This document shows positions 36,996 to 48,915 of a DNA stretch of 64,000 nt, in pieces (the stretch's first letter is position 1; each line of letters opens with the position of its first letter). The DNA comes from Thinopyrum elongatum (Eukaryota; Streptophyta; Magnoliopsida; Poales; Poaceae), in assembly GCA_011799875.1 (NCBI GenBank), contig CM022298.1:285087395-285151394 (forward strand). Direction: 5' to 3'. Made by a program: the position numbers and the translations under genes. The notes under the pieces are model-generated. The model saw nothing but the letters and a program-made list of their open reading frames with translations. It had not been told where the DNA came from and did no database searches.

Positions 36996-39900
36996 TCAAA
37001 AGGAGCAAAGACAACAAACACTTGGAAAAAAAATGTGGTTAGCGTTAGTGCAAAACCAAGCATTCAAGTGGTGATTCACCAAACAAGTGTCGTCATCAAG
37101 CATAGCATAAGGTTCGACAAAGGATAGTGACATGGCATGTAAGCATATAAATTGAGCACAATCAAGGGCATCATGGAAACAAGCATGCAAATGGGAGGTA
37201 GAGATGCTAATATTTGTGACAAGAGAGTAAGCATCTACCTCATGGTCATAGCAATCATGCATAAAGCGCTCGACAAATGGTCGATGGTAGGCATAAGAAT
37301 CATTCACAACACCAAATAAAATGAAGTGTCTAAAAACATGGGTCAAGTTCAAGACAATCCAAGCAGAACGTGCATAGGGTGTAGTGAAGATAGTGTGGCA
37401 CTCAACACAATAGAAAGAGCAATTGTTCATCATGTGTGAGGCAATCAAGTCAATTATGTGACAAGCAACGGGACATGGCATATGTGAAGAAATGATATTG
37501 TTGCAACCAAACATATGATAGGAGCAAGTAATCCAAGAATTGGATGCAACACACAAGGCATATATATCATGATGCAAGGAAATGTGAAAATGGCAAGTTG
37601 AAGCAAGATCTCTAACATGTGCGCAATCAAGTAGTCCAAGATGACCAATAAGTGTCATGGTGCAAGCAACACAAGTAGTATGATCCGGAATATCCATGTT
37701 CAAGAAAGATGTCACCTTGTAGGCGTGTCCTTGAGCATCCTTCACAATGCCGAAACGCAAGCAAATGCGGTGTAGAAACGAGTCATGGTATAATGTATGA
37801 GGCTCGCTCTCAAGAGCTCGAATGGTCAACTCATGTGAAGTGGAAGTCGACACGAAGTCCAAGTTTTCTACACATACACACAAAAAAGCAAAGAATGTAT
37901 GTGCATGGTAGATAAACACATCATCCATCATGATGGTTCTCTTCTCTTGCACATAACCATTGGAAGAACAAGTGCATGAATAATATGTTGCAACAATGGC
38001 GATATTCATGGCACTAGGTATATGGTGCAAAGAGGTAAGACAAGCATGATTCACAAGGAATATGTCAAAATCTCCAAATATATGTGAGAATGCTATGGGG
38101 GCGATCTCATTAGTAAAATTATAATCATTATTGCACTAAATACATGGCAAATCTAGCATGAGTGAGGCAACATATGGAGATATATGACAAGAAGCAATAG
38201 CAATCATGTGCACAGCATGGCAATGGTTGTCATCAACCGCACGGAATGAGCAAGTATGAATCATGGGTGATGCAACATAAGCAAGCATATCAATCATGTC
38301 GTGCAAACTAGTGGAGCGAAGATGCAACACACTAGGGGTAAACAAGGCAATCATGTCATGTGGGCAAATAATGGATATAGGAAATGCGCATGACATATCG
38401 CAAGCACGAACACAAAGCAAGATCATAGTATCATCATAGGAATGGGGCACAAAGCAATCATGGCAATAACAAGAAATATCTCCACCAAGCTTGCAAATAC
38501 ACATAGAAGTACTAGAATCAATCATCATGTGTAATGCAAAGCATGGGTCACAAATGCATGGCAAAGGCATAGTAATGAGCATATCATGCAAAGTGAACAT
38601 TGCAAGATGGGCATATAATATGTAATGGACAATAACCCATAGCCAAGTGAGGGCCATGTAGAAGAAATGCGCGAAGTCATGGTGCAATGGAAATGGTGTG
38701 AAAACCAATCCACGGGATCCCAAGTCATCGTTGCTCTCTAGAGCTCGTGTTGTCAACTCATGGGATTGCGAGTTTGACAAGTATTCATGGGTACCTACAC
38801 AAAAGAGACACAAACCAAATAAATTGTGTGTGTGGTAAATGTACACATCACCCATCATGATGTGTATGTGCACGTGTGAGTTAGCACAAGATAAGCATCG
38901 CTCAAAGAAATTTGATGCATGGTATAAGAACATGTCATCCATCATGAAAGAATAGTTGTTATGTAAGACACAAATTGAGCATACAATTATAGCAAGTGTG
39001 TGGCACAACAATAGCATTTTTATTCATGGGATGCATATGGTGCACACAAGTATTGGGATCATGCAATGGATGGGATGGATCAAAATCTCCTAACATGTAT
39101 GAGGAAACTATGGGGGTCTCCTCATGAGCAATATTGGAAACATCATATGGAGAAAATGGACAACATCCAAAACAATGCATATCCGAAGCTAGGTGGTCAT
39201 GGCATGGCATATGAGATAAAGGATGCAAAGGGAGCATATCAATATCATCACAAGAGAAACAAATGCTAATAACCATGGGCTTGTCATCTATGCCATAAGT
39301 GCAAATTGGGTTAATTTTAATGGCATATGCATAGTCACTACGATGAGATTGCAAATATGACATATGATTGATCTCATGCATATCATATGACAAGTCAACT
39401 AGATTGTCAAACATGATGTGACCTAAAGAATTGTCACAAGAAATCCTATGTAACATGGCATCACAACTAATAGACTCCACATGGCAATCATCAAACTCAT
39501 CATAAATGGGTAAATCGTCGCATGGGGAAGTCATACTAGCATGAAGCATGGTACTAGGTGGATCAACATCATGCAAGCAATCAATGTCAAGAATGTCCAC
39601 TTGTGGGACTAGAGCATCACCTTCACCTATGTTACCTTCGTCATTCCACTCAAGTGGTGTAGGTGAGGTGGGTAAGACCAAATGGTGGTCAATATCATCA
39701 TCTTGATGGAACCATGTTGGGGGTGCATCATATTCCACCATGGCCATCGTCTTGTCCAAAGGAAGGATGAAGTCGTCGAGGAGCGGCGTGTCATTATATA
39801 TGGGACCTAGAACCAAATGAGAAGACACAATAGAGGTAGAGGTTAAGTTGTTAGAAATGCAAATGGCCTCATGAGACCTATCAACTATCTCACTCTCTAT

Positions 39901-40089
39901 ATGTGGTGGCTCACTCACTCCCTCAAAGTAGGCACACTCAATCTCACGTATGGTGGAGTCACTCATATCACTCAAGTGGTGGGGGTTGTAGCTCTCCTCA
40001 CATGGAAATTGGGGCAACTCGTCATATATGGGGCTAGTGGTGAACTCACTCTCACTCTCAATATGGTGGCACAAGTCACTCAAGTCATC
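36996..40089 (-). pseudogene. X long His/Cys/Met-rich frame downstream of gag, in place of pol
   Basis: The gag frame ends at a TAG (40090-40092) and stays open after it through 38959-40083. It then shifts frame near 39000 into 38136-39017 and, past one TAG (38136-38138), into 36996-38054. About 1000 codons result. The protein is very rich in His, Cys, Met, Asp and Ser. Modules recur: MMDDMFLYHASNFF (near 38940), MMGDVYIYHTHNLF (near 38860) and MMDDVFIYHAHTFF (near 37925), also SHELTTRALES and SHELTIRALES (about 930 bases apart). No protease, reverse transcriptase, RNase H or integrase motif is visible. I cannot assign a function. The length of conserved reading frame suggests it was once translated. 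Confidence 0.65.
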
Positions 40090-41863
40090 CTACGTCACCG
40101 TGGTCGAAGGGAAAATCCCATGCTCGATCATCTCATCACCGTCGCCATGGATGAAGGCCGAAGATGGCACATCATCACTCTCACCTCCTAAGATGGAAGC
40201 ATCCACCGTGCTTGTCACCATGTCGCACACCTCCAAAGCATGTTCCTTGAGAGGCTCTGTAGCCGTAGTCGTCGCCGTGCCATCTTGAAAAAGAGTCAAA
40301 GTAGACTCGGCATCATCAATGCCACAAAGAGGGATGGCGGTGAAGTCGAACTTGGGAGCATCGTCTTGGAGCTCATCGGGCTTGGACATCTTGGTGGTAC
40401 TATCCTCATGCTCGCCGTCTTGGAGCTTGGTCTTCGAGAAGTGTGCTTGTGGTGGAGAAGCCTTAGCCTTCATGAGTTCTTGTTCTGCCTTGAGAGCACC
40501 AATGTAGTTGTCGTCGAGGGACTTGTAGTTCTCGAGGAAGATAGTCTTGGAGATGTCGTTGTGCAATCCCATCATGAAGGGGAACTTCATCGAAATGGGG
40601 TCGTCCACGCCGGCTCGTCGCAAGGCATTCTTTATCTCCTTGAAGTACGCGTCGATGGACTTGGGTCCTTGGGTGGTGTCGTGGAATTGTCATGGCAGAT
40701 GTCCTAGTAGAAGGACCTAGGTGTGGAGCCATCGCTACGAGGTTAGCTTGAAGGGGTTAAATGGGACAAGGGACACAGGATTTACCCAGGTTCGGCCCCT
40801 CACAGCGAGGTAAAGGCCTACTCCTGCTTTAGGTTGTATTGCTTGAGTTTCGATTACCAGGGAGCGAATCCGCTTAACCTAGTTCTCGACTTGTTCTCCT
40901 CCTTCTAACCCGCCGCCGGGTCACCCCTTTATATACACAGGCTGATGCCCGGCGGCTTACAGAGTCCCGGCCGGCTCATACACAACGTGTCCGGCTCGGT
41001 AACAGAACTACACTTTCCTTAACGTATAAGTTAAACATATGGCGGTTTATGCCTGCGGGCCTCAAGTCTCCTCCGGGTCTTGGGCCTTCAATAAGCTTGC
41101 TTCGTGAACCGCCATCTCTTCTTGGGCCTCATCATTATGAACCGCCAGTGGCATGACCCGGCCCCTCCTGGGCGGGTCATACCCAATAGCTATATTCCCA
41201 ACAGGTGGTGTTCTCCAATTGGCATAGAAATTGTTCCGTGTAGGTTGGAGGCACGAACTCTTGCCGCAAAGCTCTCTTTGTATTGGGCCAACTCATATCG
41301 TAGCCCTCCGAAGGTGTGTGAAGCCACCATGCTGACGCGTAGTTGTGGAAGTTTGTTGTGGCGCACTTCACTTGATCTTCGGGAGGAACTTGATGTAGCT
41401 TGAGGTAGTCGTCCATTAGGTTCTCCCACTCGAGAAACTCCTCGGGTTCTTGAGTCCCATAGAAAGGAATCTTGTGGTCGGTGTCGAGGTCATAGTAGCT
41501 CGTGGAAGTCGCGGACTTGATCTTGGGTAGCTTCTCTTGAGCGTAGTCTTGGGGTGCTTGTTGGCGAAGATGCTGTATGTCCGTAGGCAAAGATGCCTTG
41601 AAGTCGCTTGGCGAAGATGCCAAGGGAGATGGTGAAGTCGTTGAGCGGTTGTTGGTGTTGAGCTCTTGACCTTCATGTTCTTGTCGGTGGTGGTGTCGAT
41701 GCCGATGTGATCTTGCTAGAGATGGTAGCTCGGAGGCATGTGCTCTTGAGCGTCTTCTCGAAGATGAGGAAGACCGCTTGTAGGACTTGATGAGGGCTTT
41801 GATCTCCTCCATTTGAGCATCCATCTTGGCGTCCAAGTTATTTTTCATGGCACCATGTGGCAC
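40090..41863 (-). pseudogene. gag: X gag, broken by a solo LTR and by W
   Basis: Minus-strand frame at 41863-41209 with a helical, Arg/His/Ser-rich N-terminal part (AMKNNLDAKMDAQMEEIKAL), then the Retrotrans_gag signature FLEWENLMDDYLKLHQVP...SAWW and RALRQEFVPP. A solo LTR (40677-41203) cuts it after LENTT. The frame resumes as KSIDAYFKEIKNALRRAG and continues to 40093. W is inserted at CACCA just upstream of AMKNN, and the original N-terminal codons continue at 53088 and beyond. No CCHC knuckle is seen. The gag would allow particle formation only with pol from elsewhere. Confidence 0.75.
40677..41203 (-). repeat. Solo LTR, 527 bp, inside X gag
   Basis: Target duplication GGTGG at 40672-40676 and 41204-41208. 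On the minus strand it runs TGTTGGGAATATAG...TTCCACGACA, with a TATA box GTATATAAAGG at about 40926-40936 and the GGCCGAACCTGGGTAAA block downstream. No internal region, so LTR-LTR recombination removed the rest. Confidence 0.88.
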
Positions 41864-44800
41864 CCCGGCTCAGAGTAAACCGAAACGCCCCGTATTCCAG
41901 CCCAAGGACAAGTCTTCTGGAATACGGCACTGTTGGCATAGAACAAATCAGCTCTTTATTACTATGGATATGGTTACAAAGGGTACATGGATTACATCGG
42001 GACGGCGACACTACGCCTGCCCGGGGTAGCTCTATGCTAACAACGAAGTAACATCTCTCGGCAGCAGAACAGCGATGACGGTGATGGACTCCACTCCGCA
42101 GGGACTCTGGCTAGAACGCGTCTCCTAGGTTGCAAACTCAGGATCCTCGACAAGCAAGCAATCATGGCATGACCTGCAAACTGGCATGACACGCCAGGTG
42201 AGTACTTTGAATGTACTCGCAAGCTCACAACAAACATCAGCATTAAGGCAAGACAACATCATAGCGGTCAAAATTAACAAGCAGGGTTATCCAGCAAGAT
42301 AACTTCTGAAGTAAATGCAGTAAGGTAAAGCATATTTAATTTTGTACTCCAAATAATCTCAGGATGCAATCCAAACCTGTGCCAAATCCCAATTCCCAAG
42401 CATGAGGTCATCCGACCACTCAACTCATAGCTATCCCATGGCTATCATATCATATACCTGATTCCGTCTGCACCACAAGTCAAACATACTCTCTTCCGGG
42501 TTGTCTCACAACCCTCAGAATACTCACGATCCATCGAGTACTTCTGATCATACGACGAGTTCTTCCATCATTATCATCACTACCATGGTTGACCACCTAG
42601 TGAGGTCTGGTCGGACTGTCCAATACCATGGACACGGCTATTCGAATAGATTTTACACTCTACAGAGGTTGCGCACTTTACCCACACCATGGAGCACTGA
42701 CCTCGTGATCCCATTCGGGTGGACCAGCGTTGCTCCAATGAAACCTGCCAGACCCGTGACTCTCCCATCGTACCACCGGCAATCGCACTCCCTCGGAGTC
42801 AAGCCTTGGGTGGCCCCTTGTCACCTCGTGACACCTGCCACCATCGTGGCAAAACTATACTGTCCCAAACGGGGACGTCGGCACAAAACTCAACTGGGCT
42901 CACAAGGTTATCTCCGCCTACCGGGCCAGGGTAGCGCGCACGCATAACCTTCCCTGTCGGGCGGTACCAGTGAAAGAGCACGCGATCAGACCAAGTCAAG
43001 GCCGTCCCATACCGGCAAATGTGGTTGCACGGATAAGTCCGGACAGGTGACTCAAGGTCAACCATGAAATATCTAATCCTCGAACAATCTCTGTCATGGC
43101 TGACACTCCGATATCATAGCAATCCAAACACCAATATGCTTAAGCCACTGTTACTAATTCATTTCTACGAACTGCCGGATGAACTCCAAAATAATCATAG
43201 ACAGTGATCTCAACATCACAGTATCAACAAGTGGGTAAGCTACTAGTCACTAACAATCTGGTATTCAACACGGTAGTCACCTATCCAAGAAATAACTCCG
43301 ACATTGCATAATCCAATTCATTTCACAAATAACTCATATTTGTTGTTAAAGTAAATAGTTAAACTATGATATTGCAATGCAATGATGCAGATGAGAGTTG
43401 TGGCTTGCCTGGGGGTGAAGGGATACACCGGGGAGAAGTGCGGAATGGTCGCGGAAGTGATTGCCGGAAACAGTTCTCTCTCGGAGGGCTGTTTACGGGC
43501 AAGGGCAAAATGGTCATTTTCACAGTAGAACCACATAGTGAAAATGATACCCTCGGGACGGGCTCGACGAACGGAAGACGTGGGCGTTGGATTCACCTTG
43601 ATCGGAGTCTCAGATGAAAAGTTATAGCCATTTGAAGTCTAGGGACCGATCTGTAAAGATTTTATTCACAGACAAGCCCCTGGCGGTTAAAACCGAAAGC
43701 GCCTTCAGGCCGAGTACGTTTTCTGAAACAGAAAACGTAAACTTGGCCGCAGTTAGGTGAAAATGCGCTTTCCAAATAGGGAGATGTATTTATAGAAATA
43801 CACCTCCACTTAAAATCCCGCGGGCCCGGGCGTTGACTTCTCCGTGTCACTGCCGCGCGGGGCCCACGAGCAGGGGCTCGGGGTCGTCTTCCCCGCGACG
43901 TCTCCTGCCTGGCCGAGGCAGGGGACAGCCCCGACGGCGACCGCCGGTGACACGGGCCACCTCTGGTGGCGCTCTGCCTACCAGGATGACCAGCGCGACG
44001 GGCCGCATCCATCCCCGTAGGTGGCGGCGCTCGGGGAGGACCGAAGCACGGGCGCCCCTGGTCATGGCGGACGGGGCTCAGGTGTCGAAGGGCATGACGG
44101 CTACCGGCCACCGGAGGAAGGGCCGAAGGTCGGAGGATGGTCGTGGAGATCCGGGGAGAGCCTTGGTGAGGGTAGGAGGGCGAGAGGGGGCTCGGGCATC
44201 TCCAATATAGGAGGAGGCCGAAGTGGCAATGGCGATCTGAGGGCGGCGAGGAGAGCTTCTCCAGCTTGGGGAAAAGGCTGGGCGGGACCAGAGGAGGATG
44301 GGGAGGTGGCTGGTATGCTCGGGAGGGGCTCGGGCCGAGGCCTATTTATAGCCAGGGCGGCCGAGGCGATCGGGACGGCCGCCGTGGCGTCCTTATCGTT
44401 GCACTGGAGCGACGGGGCGATGTGGCTGTTGTTTGCGGCATCGAGGAGCTTCGCGAAGGAGCGGAGAGGGTTCGGCTGAAGTCGGGCAGGCTCGGGAGAG
44501 CTCGGGAGCTCACAGGCGATAGGATTCGACGGCGGCAGAGTACGGGCGCGGCGGCTACACCGCGAGGGATGGGACTGGAGAGGGGGAGATTTATCCAGGG
44601 AGGAAGGCGACGATGAGGGGAGGCTGTTGGACATGACTACTCGCGCGGAACCGACGAGGAGAAGAGGGGCCCGAGCTGACGAGTACGCAGCTCGCGTCCA
44701 TGGCATGCCAGGGCGGCGGTCACCGCATGGACGCGGTGTTTCCACGTGTCCTGGTCAACTCCACCATGTCAACTCGACTGGTCACTCAGAGGATGAGGTC

Positions 44801-46022
44801 AAGGAGGATGGAAACGAGCATAGTGGCACTCGAGGTGACCACAGCTAGCAGGTTCTATCCAGAACAACAAGGTGTTTGTTACTTGGAGAGGAAGACTCGT
44901 CTAGTGATTGGCTCTGATCTTTGGCATAGTGTGATCACCTGCTAAGATGAGTCTTGTGGCCAAGTTTCAGCCCAGATGGATGAGTGTAGATAACACTTGC
45001 TGTTCAAAAGGCCTCACTGACCAGATTTGCCAATCTTGAAGTAGCACTCACACATCACATGGGATTGGGCTGAAATTTGGACGAGATGATTGATATAGGC
45101 ATATGAAGGTACTGTACAAATTTCATACCATTTGGATAAACCAAAATGGTACTTCCTTCACACAGCTTCCAAATGGACAGAATCTTTGAAATTTTTTAGG
45201 AAATTATTGGTGAAATGGAATGAGCCCAAATTTTGTGGAGAAGTGATATATGGGTAGAAGCATGTTCTGGAAATTATTCATGAATTATGGAGCAATAAAA
45301 ATTATAGTTGCTTCACAACCCATAATAATTACCAGAAACAAAGATTTGATGCTGTGATCACATAGATGATTTGATAGGGTTGAAACTTGGTGGAGAGTCA
45401 TGATTTGAGCATATGAAGATGCTTGAAAAATTTCAACTCATTTGGATACTATTAGCTAGCACTTGCTTCACAAAGATTCCAGTTGCCCAGAAACTTTGGA
45501 AATTTGCCAAGAGAGATTTAATATCAAAATAAAGTTGAATTTTGGCATGTGGCAATTATATGGATAGGAAAGTGTTCACAAAAAGTTTGAGAGCAAGAAA
45601 GCAAATATAAAGGGTACTTGCTTCACAAACTGCCAGCTGGGGCAGAATCAGAAAAGGAATATTGGTGGAATATTTTTGAACATGGCAAGGAATATTTTGA
45701 CATATCTGTATAAGATATGTCCCAAAGGATTTATGGGAATTATTTGAGAATTTTGGGAATGATAGAAATATGAGTTGCTTCACAACTCAAGGCAAACAGG
45801 GTTATTCCTTTAATAGAAAAAGGAATATTCCCAAGAAAAGAATATTGGGATTGGTCCAAAATGGAAATGACAATGTCTTGGGATGGTTTTGAGGTTGGCA
45901 AGCCATTCGGGAAGAAAAATGAAGGGTGATCCATCCAGGTTTCAAGACCACTAAGTCACAGAAAAGCAAAACCAGGCCAAAATTAAAAGCAAAAGAAAAT
46001 GGGCAAAATCCAGGGTGTTACA
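41856..46022 (-). repeat. W 3' LTR, 4167 bp
   Basis: Contains CTATTCGAATAG (42638-42649), two minus-strand TATA boxes (CTATAAATAGG at 44341-44351 and TTTCTATAAATACA at 43785-43798) and a GC-rich block around 43800-44760 with a long open frame at 44101-44745. Confidence 0.9.
44341..44351 (-). promoter_or_regulatory. TATA boxes of W LTR (second at 43785-43798; copies 51401-51411 and 50844-50857)
   Basis: Two well-formed TATA boxes about 560 bases apart, kept in both LTRs. Which one is used cannot be told from sequence. Confidence 0.55.
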
Positions 46023-47299
46023 AACCTACCCCCCTTAAAGAAATCTCGTCCTCGAGATTTGGTTGCTCAGGGATCGAACATGAATATTTCCACTTAAGGA
46101 AACCGTTTCCAACTCAGGTTTCCTTTTTACCTTTGTATAATGCTCCCACTGAGTTTCATATGACTGACTGCCTTGCTTCGGGGTGGTTTGCTTTACTGGA
46201 CCCTTTTCTGGCAAATCTTTACTCATAGGTTACTCTGACTCCAATCCTTTTATGTCTGCTATCTTGTCTGAGACAATAAATTATCCGGACCGAACTATGT
46301 GCCCTTCTCGTAAATCCGAGGGTGGTTCCTCATGGACGTGTCGTGACAGAGTCCAATACGAATGACCGTTCACTGAGTTGTGAACAGATCCTCTTGGTGG
46401 ACACGAAATATTTTACTCATTGGATTGGGTGACTTCAAATGGATGTATGTCCTCCAGGCTCAAAACAGTACTATGAATCGCATCGTTCTCCTGATGGAAT
46501 CTGACTTCTCGCACGGATAGCTGGGTCATCTTGGGTATCTTCACTGTCTCGGGTATAGCGCTTTTACCAAATATTTGATTGTCACCTGTCGTGACCAGCA
46601 TAAAGGTGTATAGTCTTATAGTGATATTATCCATAGACTTGACTGACAGTGGTCCTGGCAGCAAAATCTTGTTCATGGCAGGTTAGTCTTTAACTGATTC
46701 CCATCTGTGAGGGCACATGCTTCGAGACTGTTGTTCATCCTTCTGATTATTCAGTCTGTCGGTATCTCTATATGGATGGTAGGTCGAGTAATGCTTTAAC
46801 ATGGTGGCTGAATTCGAACTGCTGAGTTAATCTTTCGGCTGACCTAACCAGCTTAGTTGCCCTCTTCTGACAATTCTGAGCATATCTGGTTGGCTAGGCG
46901 GGTTGTCTCGATATGGGGTCCTTGCAAACGGAATAAACCCCGTGGGTGTGTACCCATGGTGATCGGTATCGAACCCGATTACTCTGAGTATTTGTACCAT
47001 GTTGATCTTGCAACCATTATCATACCTTTATGGCCAAATCTTTGCTCCTTCATTATGGTTCTCTTTGCCTGGATCCTTTATCAAAGGAGCTTGGCCTTAT
47101 GTGTTCTTTGATTCTCCGTGTGACCATGGGTGTTGTCAGGTGCAATATTCCGGTAGGCATATTACTTTACAAGTTGTAGCTGTAGGGTAACGACCGTCTG
47201 AACCCTTGGATAAAACCGGCAAATAAACCAGTAGCCACCAGAACGGTCTTTACAACTCAGATCTTGGACTTTTACTGGAATAACTCAACCCCGACTCAA
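46023..47299 (-). other. W internal region next to the 3' LTR; no gene seen
   Basis: It begins with the polypurine tract CTTTAAGGGGGGTAGGTT (46023-46040, minus strand). A short relic of a pol C-terminus overlaps it. The rest has only short frames without motifs. Confidence 0.55.
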
Positions 47300-47520
47300 G
47301 ACGGCTGAAAAGCAGCTTAGATCATGAGACAGTGTCGATAAGAAGAAAGTAGCAACTCCCTAAGACGGCCGAAAAACAGCTCAGAGCATAGGGTCATTGC
47401 TATGAAGAGAAATTCAACAGCTGCCCGAGACGGCCGAAAAGCAGCTCAGAACACGGGCTAGTTGCTGACAAGAGAAATAAAAATCGGCATCCTCCCCGGA
47501 CGGCCGGAAACAGCTCAGAA
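47300..47520. repeat. Four tandem repeats of about 65-70 bp in W
   Basis: GACGGC(C/T)GAAAAGCAGCT starts at 47300, 47364, 47429 and 47499 (the last reads GACGGCCGGAAACAGCT). Spacing is 64, 65 and 70. Between the cores the text also recurs (AAGAGAAA, CAGAACACGGG). Confidence 0.8.
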
Positions 47521-48895
47521 CACAGGCGTGGTGCCGTTACCAAAGAAAGACGGGCAAGGGTTCATCCGCGTCCCATACAGCTCACTATTATGCATACAGG
47601 TATGAGCATAATAATTTGAACATACCGGAATAACAAAGAGCAATGTTGTACGGCATATATCAAATGGTCGGCTTGCTCCATAAGTTGTTGGTCATCACAC
47701 TAAAGTGTATAACTGGCATTCTCCTCTTCTTACATAGCTCATGCTGGCTTGCTTCCAAGACATAGCAGGGTTCAAATTGTACTCGTAGTAGACTCAAACC
47801 TTGTATATATATGAATCATACCTTTGGCACAGAATGCACTGTGGATCATATACACTATTTGCCTTCTTGCTCATTACCGATGTGAAAGTTGCACTGATGT
47901 ATACTTGGTGCTGATAACCAATCCAGTCAGGATATCATTTGTATTTAGGCCCGATATTCCTGATATAACACAGTCTGCTGAAGATTCCATAGTGCTGAGC
48001 TGAGCTTCCAAATGACTGTCTCTTCCCTGACTCTTTGAGTCCGGTGTCGAGGAGCAACTTCCATAAGGGGAAATAAGGTAACACCAAGGGCGCAAAACAA
48101 CCAAAAGAAATGACTAAACAAAAGCACACAAAGCAGCAAGATCACAACACAAGCAATATCACATACCACAGCTATTCACAGCAATAATATGCATTCCTAC
48201 TTAAGCACACAAATCTCGCAAGAACTCCGGTATTACGGTCTAACATGCTGTGGCGATGTACATGAAAGTGAATCAATGTGTGGAAGAAAATTGGTGTAAA
48301 CAAGGCTACACCAAATATGAGCTTAACACTGATGGAACCGGTGGCGAGGACGGACTTGGTGATCGGGGTCGGAACACGGAAGTTACGACCACATCATCAT
48401 CAAGCGTACGGAAGAAAATCGTACACGTCCAAAGAATAGGTGGCGGAATGGGATAGTGGTGGAGAGAAAGGCTTGCAGGCATTGCCCTTTTCGGATAACA
48501 AGGGTCAGTAAGGGTTGCCGAAGCGGCTAAAGGAATGGCATGATCCGGGATAGAACTTGTCTATCACCAAAACGATAGGGTGACGGAAGAGAATATATTG
48601 GTGTGGTACCGGTGCATCAATCTTGCTAGTGATCGCCACCCCTAAGCACCTTGGCATCACTCCGCTGGGACGAAGATGACACCACACCAAAGAACAAAAA
48701 TGCAAACCGGAGAGCGCAGGTAGGGAATCGAAACCGATGCCACCTACACTCACCGGATCCATCGTTAGTGATAAAATATCTAGTCTATATGCATGCTATG
48801 CACAAACAAATGCACAAACAAGTGCAGCAAACCAACTGGATCCTAAACTACCGGTTACTAACGTTCGCGCCTCGACCATGCGTCCTATAGCCAGA
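47521..48895 (-). other. W leader side of the internal region; no gene seen
   Basis: Nearly 1.4 kb between tandem repeats and primer site with only short, overlapping frames and no recognisable domain. Confidence 0.5.
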
Positions 48896-48912
48896 CCTGC
48901 TCTGATACCAAA
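48896..48912 (-). other. W primer-binding site (initiator-Met tRNA)
   Basis: Minus-strand TTTGGTATCAGAGCAGG, three bases from the 5' LTR, an exact match to the TGGTATCAGAGC core. Confidence 0.85.
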
Positions 48913-48915
48913 TTC

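Noticed and set aside
36996..38054. 352-codon frame as a stand-alone membrane or zinc-binding protein gene
   Set aside because: It continues in frame upstream past a single stop and is part of the X gag-linked frame.
40677..41203. DNA transposon with 8-base target duplication (GGTGGTGT on both sides)
   Set aside because: With 5-base GGTGG the ends become TG...CA and a TATA box falls in the right place, so a solo LTR is simpler.
44101..44745. 214-codon LTR frame of W as a gene
   Set aside because: It spans the LTR TATA box at 44341-44351, so that promoter could not express it whole. Its composition fits a GC-rich chance frame.
47300..47520. Satellite or centromeric repeat
   Set aside because: Only four degenerate units, wholly inside element W.
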